Shown: one piece after another, positions 1 to 8,766 of the stretch
How the letters are laid out: every line of letters starts with the position of its first letter
How positions within the stretch are numbered: position 1 is the first letter of the stretch
NCBI GenBank assembly: GCA_001687465.1
Contig: LVLI01000115.1
Span: forward strand, 1-40,037
Length of the DNA stretch: 40,037 nucleotides
DNA from: Halocafeteria seosinensis
Lineage: Eukaryota > Sar > Bigyra > Bicosoecida
Reading direction: 5' to 3'
Program-made: the position numbers and the translations under genes
Notes under the pieces: generated by a model
Databases searched by the model: none
Told to the model about the DNA's origin: nothing
The model's input: only the letters and a program-made list of their open reading frames with translations

Positions 1-2
1 CG

Positions 3-266
3 AGTAAGGCGAAATTCGAAGGGACGACAGAAACCCAAGAACGATATACTAGTTATCCATTAGAGCCCCCCAAAGCTCCGGAACCGGTGCAATACAGTCC
101 TAGTAAGGCGAAGTTTGAAGGAACAACGGAAACACGGGAACGATATACACCTCATCCGTTGGAATCCCAACGAGGTCCGGAACCAGTTCAATATAGTCCG
201 AATAAGGCGGAATTCGAAAGGACGAGGGATACGCGCGACGAATGTTGTAGTTCTCCGGGTAAAGGC
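3..266 (+). repeat. Tandem 99-bp coding repeat (33 aa)
   Basis: Two well-conserved 99-bp units (3-101 and 102-200) and a third that fades after about 40 bp. They encode the SAXO-like repeats and probably continue to the left of the window. Confidence 0.75.
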
Positions 267-1184
267 CTTAAGTGTCAGGCGAATGGCGATGCGGTTATTG
301 TCTCTGGGCATGCCAATGGCAACGCTTTGGATTTAAGTGAGAGTGGAGACGGGCATGCGCCCTGTTTTAGTGAGGTTGGCAAAGTGCCTTGTTCTGCGAA
401 GAGAGAAGATGCAACGGGACATGTCGCAGGTGGCCCTCGTGATGTATATCACTCGGGAATGAACTTTGAGTCGGGTCTTCGGAAGTCTGCTGATGGTAAA
501 TCTGTAGCAAGAAAATCAGAGTTCGCTGATTTGGCCGTTTCGAGTGGGCAGAAGAACGTGGTGCAGAATGGGACGCGCTCACGTGAGCTCAACTCCCCCG
601 TAATTACCAGAAGTGAATTCCGAGCCGCCGCTACACCTTCCAAAAACTTGCCTACGAAGGGCAAGAGCAAGAAAAACAGAGAATATGGTGAAACGTCTTC
701 CTCCCGCGTACATGGGGCCTCAACGGCAGCCCCTACAATTGTACAGGAAAGACCCTCTACTCCGACAACGGTTGAGTCTTCTGTAGTCGGAGCGTGGCGT
801 CCCTTCGGTGACCGCCACCTGAAGCAGGATAGCATGTATAGCCACAGCCGAAGTTCAGATGGTGCGGCACTGAATACTCAAGGTGCGCAGCATGGACATC
901 AATCAGTAAGGAGCGAGGCTACCTCGTCAACTCAGCATGGCAGTGCAACCGTCCAGAGCAGAGGCTATTCTAGCCACCCCGCGAGACATGAAGGGGGAAG
1001 CCGAGGACAAAAACAAATCCAATCTTCAGAAGCAATGCAGCCATTGGGCAATGTGCGCTCCTTTACAAAGACCAGCACGGAGTTTCGCACGAGCTCCTAC
1101 AGTTCACATACGCGGAGCACGTACAAGTACTCTACAGGTAATATCGAGGATACAACTTTCAAAGGGACACAATCCCGACCCTAG
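3..1184 (+). CDS. SAXO-like axonemal microtubule-binding protein, 3' part
   Basis: The open frame enters from the left edge (first full codon at 3) and stops at TAG 1182-1184, so the N-terminus is outside the window. It opens with two almost identical 33-residue units at 3-101 and 102-200, each with KFEGTTET, ERYT and PEPVQYSP, then a decayed third unit (KAEFERT). A short FEGTT core followed by a tyrosine and prolines is the pattern of the Mn-type repeats in SAXO/FAM154 proteins, which bind and stabilise axonemal microtubules. The rest is low-complexity, rich in Ser, Arg, His and Gln, and ends in Ser/Tyr-rich sequence (TEFRTSSYSSH). The GTG at 87 is an internal valine, not a start. The family call rests on the repeat pattern alone; another repeat-bearing cytoskeletal protein is possible. 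A ciliary role fits IFT74 in the same window but is inferred. Confidence 0.5.
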   Translation, partial: SKAKFEGTTETQERYTSYPLEPPKAPEPVQYSPSKAKFEGTTETRERYTPHPLESQRGPEPVQYSPNKAEFERTRDTRDECCSSPGKGLKCQANGDAVIVSGHANGNALDLSESGDGHAPCFSEVGKVPCSAKREDATGHVAGGPRDVYHSGMNFESGLRKSADGKSVARKSEFADLAVSSGQKNVVQNGTRSRELNSPVITRSEFRAAATPSKNLPTKGKSKKNREYGETSSSRVHGASTAAPTIVQERPSTPTTVESSVVGAWRPFGDRHLKQDSMYSHSRSSDGAALNTQGAQHGHQSVRSEATSSTQHGSATVQSRGYSSHPARHEGGSRGQKQIQSSEAMQPLGNVRSFTKTSTEFRTSSYSSHTRSTYKYSTGNIEDTTFKGTQSRP

Positions 1185-1307
1185 GCGTACTTGCCCCCCT
1201 CCATTGGTTTAGTGGTTGATTTAAAGGATCGTGTCATTATAGTGGTAAAACAGTTACCTATACATCCGGCATCGCGTTCAGTAGCCTTCAATAAACTACA
1301 TGTGGCT

Positions 1308-2969
1308 TCACTCAGAGCATAATGTAGACCATCTTTCAAGAACGACACGAATTGGGGTGCACATTGGGGCTTGGAGTAGCTTGATAGCATTGTTGTCGAT
1401 CGGATTGTTGTTGTCGCTATGGGCGTCTTCCACCGACCATCCCGCAACAGACATTATTCGGTCGCCGGGTTGAATTCTGAGTTCCCGCCGTGGTATACGA
1501 ACACCACTATGTTTATGTTCTCCCACGAATTCAACACCGCTACCAAGCTCTCCGGATGACATTGACTCGTTCCCTCGGGGGAATTCAATCGTCAGGAGCT
1601 CAGGACGGCACGCAGCTGCAATGGTGTTCTGGGCGACACCTCCAACAAAATAACATTTGCTCCCGCCATGTGCCTTAGGCGTTTCGACAATGTGCAGACC
1701 CAGACTCTCTCTAGCATTTCCCTTGTTAACAGTCGCCTCCAGGAGTATCCTATAACAATTTTTCGGAAACGAGTTCGAACTATCTCCCAGAACGTAGTTT
1801 TCTATCGCTTCGATATCAGCTGTGTCAAATGACGAACGCAACTTACTGAAAGTATTGCGGACCCCGTTCTCTTCAAAATAGGCAGCTGCACAAAGAGCTA
1901 ATGGAAGTCCAGCCATCTGCTCCATGGATTTGCATACAACTTTTGCTTGATCAGGAGTAACTTCGGTGTTGGATGGCCAGTTAAGGGACTCTGAGGGCGG
2001 TGCCGATACAGCGGCTTCCTTAGACGAAATCACCGTCTCTTTATCGATTGTGGTTCTAGAATTAGAAGGTGGGAACACTTCACTACGAGACGCATTACCG
2101 TTCTCTTCTGTGGCTTCTGTCTTCGTCGTGACGCTCTCGGAACGAGATCCACTCGTAGATTTCATTTTTTTTAAAGCCGAACGAGGTCTCACGAAGGATA
2201 GCAACCTCGGGGGCATATCCTTGTAAAAGTTTTCATTTTCATAGTATATGGAAAAGTCATTTGCCTCAAAGGCCCTAGACTGAGGAAGTCTCTTTTGCGG
2301 GGATCCCAGATATTGGAATCCGTAGCCCTTAAGCTGTCTCGTAAAAGCCTCCGTGGAGTTGGCGGCACGGAACATGCGGGGGAGAACTTGGGATGCTAAA
2401 TCTGCCGGTCGAAGAATTTCGAAGCCCGTTCCGCCATCCTCTCTCCATCGGATGATGTGTTCGGTGTCAGGATCGTCTAGCGCCGTCTTTAACTTTGAGA
2501 CAAAGGGAGCGACTTCTTCACCAGTCTCCAAGGTTCGTTTCGCCGAGAAAGGTTTCGAAGGCACACTTCCTGCAGCGCCTCCTTCTGTTTGTTCGTTAGT
2601 ACTTTCTCTGTTGGCGGGAGATTTTTGTTCCCCCGGGGCATGTGCAGGAGCTGGCTGTGCTTCAAGGTTCTGTGCAGTTGCAACAGTGGTCACTGCTGCA
2701 TGCTGGTGGGGACCCGTGGCATCCGTTTGTGGGGAAGTAGTGACAGTAGATACGGATTCGCTCGATTGGTGAGTACTGCCATTGGTACCCGTCCCGGACA
2801 TGGAATGCACCAAATGCTCCCATGAGTTTGTGGACGATTCCTGAGCAACCGTAGCCGTAGCAGCTGCTAGAGGCGTATAGTTGCCGGAAATCGCACCATG
2901 CATCGCAAGGCCACTGGACGCGTTCGCAGTTTGCGCCTCGTGTGATGAGCTAGACATTTCACCTTCCAT
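1308..2969 (-). CDS. Heat-shock-factor-type DNA-binding protein with C-terminal PDZ-like domain
   Basis: One uninterrupted exon encodes 553 residues. I chose the ATG at 2969; the frame stays open upstream but only reaches a TTG there, in a context (TTGCTTTCAG) that could be a splice acceptor. Residues 1-150 are Ser/Thr/Gln/Ala-rich and disordered. Residues about 153-261 are an HSF DNA-binding domain: PFVSKLKTALDD, IIRW, GFEI, LPRMF, FTRQLKGYGF and the final SFVRPRS. There is no obvious long HR-A/B leucine coiled coil after it. Residues about 420-550 look like a PDZ domain: SLGLHIVE as the carboxylate-binding loop, then YFVGGVAQ, GDRIMSVAGWSVED, AIKLLQ and RVVLERW, with an insertion of about 40 residues before GDRI. 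HSFs are nuclear transcription factors. A PDZ on one suggests regulation through a partner's C-terminal tail, which is inference. It converges with the SAXO-like gene, 123 bp apart. Confidence 0.85.
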   Translation of the reverse strand: MEGEMSSSSHEAQTANASSGLAMHGAISGNYTPLAAATATVAQESSTNSWEHLVHSMSGTGTNGSTHQSSESVSTVTTSPQTDATGPHQHAAVTTVATAQNLEAQPAPAHAPGEQKSPANRESTNEQTEGGAAGSVPSKPFSAKRTLETGEEVAPFVSKLKTALDDPDTEHIIRWREDGGTGFEILRPADLASQVLPRMFRAANSTEAFTRQLKGYGFQYLGSPQKRLPQSRAFEANDFSIYYENENFYKDMPPRLLSFVRPRSALKKMKSTSGSRSESVTTKTEATEENGNASRSEVFPPSNSRTTIDKETVISSKEAAVSAPPSESLNWPSNTEVTPDQAKVVCKSMEQMAGLPLALCAAAYFEENGVRNTFSKLRSSFDTADIEAIENYVLGDSSNSFPKNCYRILLEATVNKGNARESLGLHIVETPKAHGGSKCYFVGGVAQNTIAAACRPELLTIEFPRGNESMSSGELGSGVEFVGEHKHSGVRIPRRELRIQPGDRIMSVAGWSVEDAHSDNNNPIDNNAIKLLQAPMCTPIRVVLERWSTLCSE

Positions 2970-3002
2970 CGTCTTGGAGGTGTTTTTAACCCCTGAAAGC
3001 AA

Positions 3003-3591
3003 TGATTCAGCTACCAGAGGGCCGTGGTGTGGTCACTCAAAAATGATATTGACGATTTCGACGTAATCAGTGTATGCACTTCAAATACGGAGTTAAGCAG
3101 CGTAAAATAGACACCCTTTAGCATGTTTCAAACTTTCAATACGTGTAAATCAACAGTGTATGAACGCTTACAAGACAAAGAATGCGAAGTTCTCACACTT
3201 GTTGCGACCACACGTGGCCGGCACGAACATCATGCTGTTAGAGAGGTATTCAGCTCCTCCCGAACCCGTCCACTCGACGGAACATAAGTTTCTCCTCTCA
3301 ACTAAACTGCAAGCGAGAGTGTGCTCCCCCCTCTTGTCGAGTTGCAGCGAACAACGCCATCGGTGGCCAAGGGACACAATTCCACTCGGCAAAGGGGGAT
3401 CCAAAGGGGCAGGGAAACGACAAAAGAGGCGAAGTCCACTCACTACCTGGAAAGGAACCATTGGTACAACTCCATTGCGACGACGAGTGCAAGAAACGGA
3501 ACCATGAATGTGGCAACGAAAGCTTAATGAGGGGACAGGCAGATATGGAAGTTCCATGAGAATTGACTTCCTCGCCATCATTCATTAACGA
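3003..3591. other. No supported gene
   Basis: Overlapping open frames on both strands lie at 3160-3581, but none carries a recognisable domain or a clear splice pair, and they overlap each other. The stretch probably holds the HSF-PDZ promoter and 5' UTR. Confidence 0.4.
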
Positions 3592-3806
3592 TTATCGACG
3601 ATGCCCAACAGCCTCGCGGCGACGCGGCCTGTAAGCCATTGACTTCGTTGGAGCCTGTGGTACCGAATCATCATCGTCATTCCCCAATTGGCGGTTAACA
3701 TTTACATTTATTTTCTTGTACCAGAGGACGACAGCAGAGAGAACTTTATAGAATGTAACCAAAACGTGAAACCTACTCACACTGTACCCAGAATTCCGAT
3801 AAGCAT
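3592..3806 (-). CDS. Possible 56-residue single-pass membrane protein
   Basis: Tentative two-exon model: 3806-3788 and 3743-3592, with a 44-bp intron starting GTACAG and ending TATAAAG. The join gives a start MLIGIL followed by LSAVVLWYKK, a short membrane helix with a positively charged flank. A tail follows with an acidic NDDDD stretch and a strongly basic C-terminus (RPRRREAVGHRR). No family is recognised. It lies in the gap between the HSF-PDZ and GH31 genes, all on the same strand. The model depends on a non-consensus short intron; without it there is no ORF from this ATG. It may instead be UTR sequence. Confidence 0.25.
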
Positions 3807-3944
3807 CTTAAGAAGGAAGAACACGATGTGTAAGGTTTGTGTGGGACGATAAAATGTATCATACTCTGGATGCCATGGGTTTGGCGACGATTTCCGATAC
3901 GACTGAGACAAGTTGTTTTTCAGTCTGTTGTTCTGGCCTATCTG

Positions 3945-6554
3945 TTAAGTAGACACAGCTGGATCCTCGACGAACACATGTGCAATCGTGATGCTTTGCC
4001 CTGCAGCTGGATCCCCGGCACGAACAAATAACTCGTTTACATGTGATGCACTCTTTGAAGCCTTTGTGGCAAACCAGTGAGGCTTCTCAGCCTCCGCAGC
4101 AGCGTGATTTTCCGCAGCAACTGTCTTATCCTTTGCGGGAACTGCCGAAGAAAATGGCAGCGGTGCTCCGTAGGAGAAAGGGGTTCCAGCGACACTGAAT
4201 AGCCTTCTATCCGTTCGCGGCAATTGCCTTCCTACATATATGCTTCCCCCGAGAGTCGTTGGCTCCCTAGTTTCAGCGCCTTTAACAGTGACACTTGTAT
4301 AGCCAGAGACTTGTATCCCGCGGATGAGTAGTGCAATGTCGGTGTTCTTGTCTGAACCTTGAAGTCTCTTAGTCCATGCAGTTACGTCGAATTCTAGGTC
4401 GCCATAAACACCCCCATCCCCGCTCCTCAAGTTCTTGAGACGGTAGGAAACCTCCAAACCACCTCCACGGTACTCTCGAATATCCGTTTTTACTGTTTCC
4501 TCTACTTTTGGATAATTAATACATAGTGTCAGTGCTGAGTGACTAGCGGAGTCACCATGACTAATAAGAGGAGTGGACACATGCAAGGGTAGGATATCTC
4601 CCATCTTCTGGAATACAGGGAAGTAACTCAATGAAGGCACTTGTATCGTATGATTCACTCCACCACTGAGCGAGACGTTGGGGTGGAAAAAATCGACCCA
4701 CTTGTCAGAAGGAGTTCCTGGGAAAACTGCAGACACAGAGGATTGATTCTCATACACAACAGGAATAACGAATAGTGAATCCCCTAGTTTGTAACTGTAG
4801 TCAGAAATATTGTTCCACTGCAGGATAAACGGGTACCATCCTTGAGGCGGAGTCTGCGATTGGCATAGTAAGTGAATGAGGAAAACTGGCAACATATATG
4901 GCACAACCAAGATAACTCACAGAAGCTCGGAAGCTGCTTATCCCTTGTTCATAGCTTTTGGTACCTGTGCTCAGCAAATACGGTATCAATTCGTAGTGCG
5001 CTGCGACAAACCGCCGATAGAGATCGGTGTAATATGATCCAGTGCCGTAGTATTGATCAAATATCCAAGGACGATGCTCCTGTAACATTAGACGCCAGTG
5101 AGGATAATAATGCGACGCCTTTTGGCTGAACAAAATGTCTGCAAGTACTTGCTTTATCTCCGCCGTTTTCCATAAATGGAACAAAAGCTCCTAATTGAAA
5201 CCATCGAGTAAACAGTTGAGCTGATCTTCCAAGAACACCAGGCCCATTGCGATACCCTCCGATATCAGATCCAAAGTTAGTATAGTTTCTCCAAGAAGAA
5301 TGAATCATGTTGCGTAGCGCGTCACGTAATCCTGCGAAGTCTGGGTCTTGGTCTCCGACCCAGCCGGACCACATGACTGCAATAATAACCGAAGTGGAAA
5401 TCATCGAGTAAGTACTCATCAAAGGACTGCACACGCTGCTCACCATAGTATGGGGAAAAGTGCAGGTAAACACTTAGTTCTCGCCCGAGTATCTTATAGG
5501 AATCTACGGGTCTACTCATGATCAGTGCGTCATTGTCCCGTTTCTGGTTGGTGTAGTTGTAGAAGTCCCCATAATAGGCATCGGCATACTCGCGATACGT
5601 TACGGGACCCTTGACACGAGAGTGAGGAATCAGGTATTCAATGATGTAGGGATCCTGCGGACGACAATAGCAATCGTGAAATGAATCCAAATCCATTAAT
5701 TCTGCGTAAAACCGTATTAGCTCACAGTTCCATCGGTCTTCCATCCGTCAATCCCGATGTCCAGCACCTGCATATCCATATATCCACAGTCTAGGGGTAT
5801 ACGCATTGACGTCACTCCCAGATTTTCTCTTACGTTATCCATTTGTTTGTGGAACCATTCCACAGCGTCTGGGTTGAAATAATCAAGAAGAAGGCCAGTC
5901 CCATGCCACCAATGCAGAGTAGAGGTGCCATTAACCCCGTTAAGGATGTAGTACTTCTTGTCGAGCAGTTCCTGGTAGTTGGAGGAGTCCTCATCGACCA
6001 TTGACGTTGCCCACAGGAGGACCCGCACATCATCATTGTGCGCTTCTTGCACTAGAGAGGCCATATCAGGGAACTTGCTTTTATCAACGATGAAGTTATT
6101 GTAGCCAGTACTCCATCCTGAATCAATTTCTACCGCTCCCACACTCTGTCTCGTGGAATTCAATCAGAATCAGCAGCATGGAGTTACGCACAGACAGAGT
6201 GAGTGAGTGAGTGGGGAACGACTTACAATGTTGTGAGCTTTGTAATCCTTGAAGTAATTGGACACATTCTGCTGATTCGACTGTCCATTAGAGAGCCAAA
6301 CCAAGTGGTGGTGAGCCCATTCAGGGTAAGGAGCCTCTGTGAACCACATGCATACACCATACGCTCTATCCAAGGAGCTTTCACAGTAGCTGATATAATG
6401 ACGCACCTTTCAAGTTGGCTGGTGGTATTAAATAGTCCGTATCAGTGGAATGCGAGGCTCGTAAAGACTGTGCTGAGACGGCTCCGCCTGCGGGAATCTG
6501 GTGCACTCCCGTTATCCATGCAGCCATACACAGCACTATCGACACTTTCAGCAT
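3945..6554 (-). CDS. Secreted glycoside hydrolase family 31 enzyme (alpha-glucosidase-like)
   Basis: Exons: 6554 to about 6408, about 6370-6227, 6145-5816, 5767-5726, 5654-5444, 5376-5153, 5079-4921 and 4853-3945. All joins after the second exon keep frame. The ATG at 6554 begins a signal peptide (MLKVSIVLCMAAWITG). The catalytic domain carries APYPEWAHHHLVW, EIDSGWSTGYNNF, LLWATSMVDEDS, GIDGWKTDG with the expected nucleophile Asp, MSRPVDSY, SGWVGDQDPDF with a likely acid/base Asp, and FGSDIGGYR. GH31 enzymes retain stereochemistry and act mostly on alpha-glucosides or related sugars; the substrate cannot be read here. The last exon supplies the C-terminal beta domains. The N-terminal beta-sandwich common in GH31 is missing or very short. 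The intron 5152-5080 uses a GC donor (AAA|GCAAGT). The first join is unresolved: the two frames fit only with a weak GTCATT donor and a 37-bp intron, so an exon may be missed. Confidence 0.88.
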
Positions 6555-7305
6555 GGTTACTCCTCCGTCTCCCAACAGGACGACAAATGTAATAGAGCCG
6601 AAAATTACTAACAAACTGTTAAAAAAATTTGCTTATGTAGACCTCATCATGTAGTTCATTCAGTTGAAGCAGAGAAGTTGTCCGCACTTGGCCTTTGTCC
6701 CCAAGGCTTGGGAGCTTTAATGCCACCGCACAATATATGTGGTGCAGATGTAGGTTACTCTACACAGGAAGGAGCTTATAGGAGCTGACATGCAATCATC
6801 AGCCAGCCCGCATATACATTACATAGCAAACTACTCGGTTTCGTCCGCTATGCAAAAGTGTTTACTGTCGGTGGATCTGAATAGAGCATTGCGGATCTCG
6901 GGAACGCCGAGGAAGACCATCGTGAGAGTCGGAGCACGAGTATCATGCCAAAAAATAAAATATGAACAGCTAGAACGCCCTCCCTGGTACAGCGACTCCC
7001 CAACGAGGAATATCGAGAACGTTTCAGAATTCATACGAAAAAACTCAACCTACAGAAACAATTCTCCTAAGTAGAATTTGAAAAACAGTAAATCAAAGAC
7101 TATTTCGTGAGACATCTCAACATGTTCCGTTGGTACAAACAGCCTTGTCGGAACAGAGACGCTGAATCGCAGGACTTCAGCAGGGCGGACCAGCAGACAT
7201 ACTAAGCAGAGCTAACTCAGGGGCAACTAAATAGGCATGATCAAACCACAACACCTTGTCGAAGCAACTCACTTTCCAGATCGGTGAAATATGAATCATG
7301 TGCGT
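6555..7305. other. Intergenic; no supported gene
   Basis: This lies between the GH31 start and the 3' end of the DUF455 gene. Small overlapping frames on both strands (6790-7074) show no domain or splice support. It presumably holds the GH31 promoter and the DUF455 3' UTR. Confidence 0.5.
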
Positions 7306-8438
7306 TTATTCTTTTTCTTCTTCAGCCAATGGCATGTACCACTCCCTTGTCAATCCAGCAGCTTCTCTCTTTTCTTCATTGAACGGAGGCTTCAGAGCCC
7401 CACGGAAGCGAGACCTAACTGTTTCTTGGAAGAGAGCAATCGGATCCTTGCTTGTCCTATCAGCCATATAACTAAGCCACCTCTTTCCTGCTGCCACATG
7501 GGTTATCTCTTCTTTATGGTTCTGCTCTAGAATTTCACAACTCGTTGTGTCATCGCTTCTTTGTAATTTCTGTAACATTCCCGGATATACGTCTAGGCCC
7601 CTCGCCTCGTGGACCTGAATAAAAGTGAACAAAATACAATTGGTCAAACTATAAGCGGAGCCAACATACAAGAAGAACTACCCACCATGTGGACCACGCT
7701 TAATCTGGCCGTGAGACTATCAGCAGTATCGGTTGCACTTTCCCATAAGCCACCATGACCTGGGAGTTCACCATATTTTGAACCAAGCTCTCTTAATCGT
7801 TTGGCCCACTTCCTGAAATGCTTTGCCTGCGCAGTTTATTCCGGTTTAATTACCACCATCGGCAGGGAAGCATATGTAATACTAACCTCCTCCATCGCCA
7901 CCTTTACCCAGTCGTCAAAGAACTCCTTGGGCATGATGTCTTCCTCAGAAATATCATCCACATCTTTCAACCCATCGTTATCGCTATCTTTTCGTACATT
8001 GGAAAATGCAAACCGCAAGATGAGATCCCAGGAGAGGTCAATCGCGTAGCTTTCAGCATGTGTCTGCAGAACGAACCATCTGGTCGAGTTCCCCACCACA
8101 AGTGCCAATACATAGATCCAGAGGGCACGTACCACAGCGTGAATCAGCGCCTTCTTGCTTCCTGACTTCACTCGTCGAGGGTCCACATGCTCCACGTAAT
8201 CGGGGCGACTCGGTTCATTAGGAGGTGGATATATTGCACGTAGCGTCTGTCGGTCCAGTTCTCCCTCCTCCGAAGTCCCTCCGGTTGAGCGGGGGGCGGT
8301 AGCGATTCTCCCTTCTGTCCATTCGTCTGACGCCTGATAGGACAGTGAAGCCTTCTCGTGTGGGTCGGGAGTAGTCATTATGCGATGGGCCCACTCCAGC
8401 AGCGACAGGGTCGCAGGAGAGGGCGCTCCCTCTGCCAT
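7306..8438 (-). CDS. DUF455 family ferritin-like protein with calcium-loop insertion
   Basis: Four exons, 8438-8133, 8063-7887, 7826-7686 and 7614-7306, with introns of 69, 60 and 71 bp, join in frame to 310 residues. The protein follows the DUF455 family from end to end: WAHRIMTTPDPHEKASL near the N-terminus, VDPRRVKSGSKKALIHA, HAESYAIDLSWDL, MPKEFFDDWVKVAMEEAKHF, LPGHGGLWESA, VVHMVHEARGLDV, EEITHVAAGKRW, and LKPPFNEEKREAAGLTREWY at the end. The Glu and His residues in HAESYAIDL, MEEAKHF, HEARGLD and EEITH match the metal-ligand pattern of ferritin-like four-helix bundles. The biochemical role of the family is not known to me. Between LRFAF and MPKEFF it carries about 20 extra residues with DSDNDGLKDVDD, a thrombospondin-type-3-like calcium-binding loop. 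No signal peptide is visible. Confidence 0.9.
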
Positions 8439-8766
8439 TATTACGTAATGCTATAGGTTCCTAAGGTTCCCGCTAGATGCCCACTTGTCTACTGTACTCA
8501 ATTGGTCCGCTATCGTCGGTAATAAAGAGCTGTATAGTGTATAAATGGACGTGTATGCCACCTTCACAGCTGAAGTTCACAAGCTCAACCTGCTATAAGT
8601 GGGAACCGTGGGGGGACTGGTAGTGCGATTTTCATTTTCCAATACAGCTATGTGCAATGATGCAAATGAATTATGACCAGGGATTCGCAAACGCTCATTG
8701 TCGCAATGGACGTTAGACTACAAAAATCTTTTATATCAAAATATACATTTCACATCGGGGCACCAG
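8439..8766. other. Intergenic spacer
   Basis: 328 bp between the DUF455 start codon and the 3' end of the riboflavin transporter, on the same strand. No ORF or repeat stands out. It should contain the DUF455 promoter. Confidence 0.5.

Noticed and set aside
87-89. GTG as start of the leftmost gene
   Set aside because: It lies inside a repeat unit whose frame is already open from the left edge; nuclear genes of this kind do not use GTG starts.
3160-3581. Overlapping ORFs of 95-137 codons on both strands
   Set aside because: They overlap in opposite directions, have no recognisable domain and mixed composition; no splice pattern favours one.
6197-6214. GAGT microsatellite as a regulatory element
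   Set aside because: It is a short simple repeat inside a GH31 intron.
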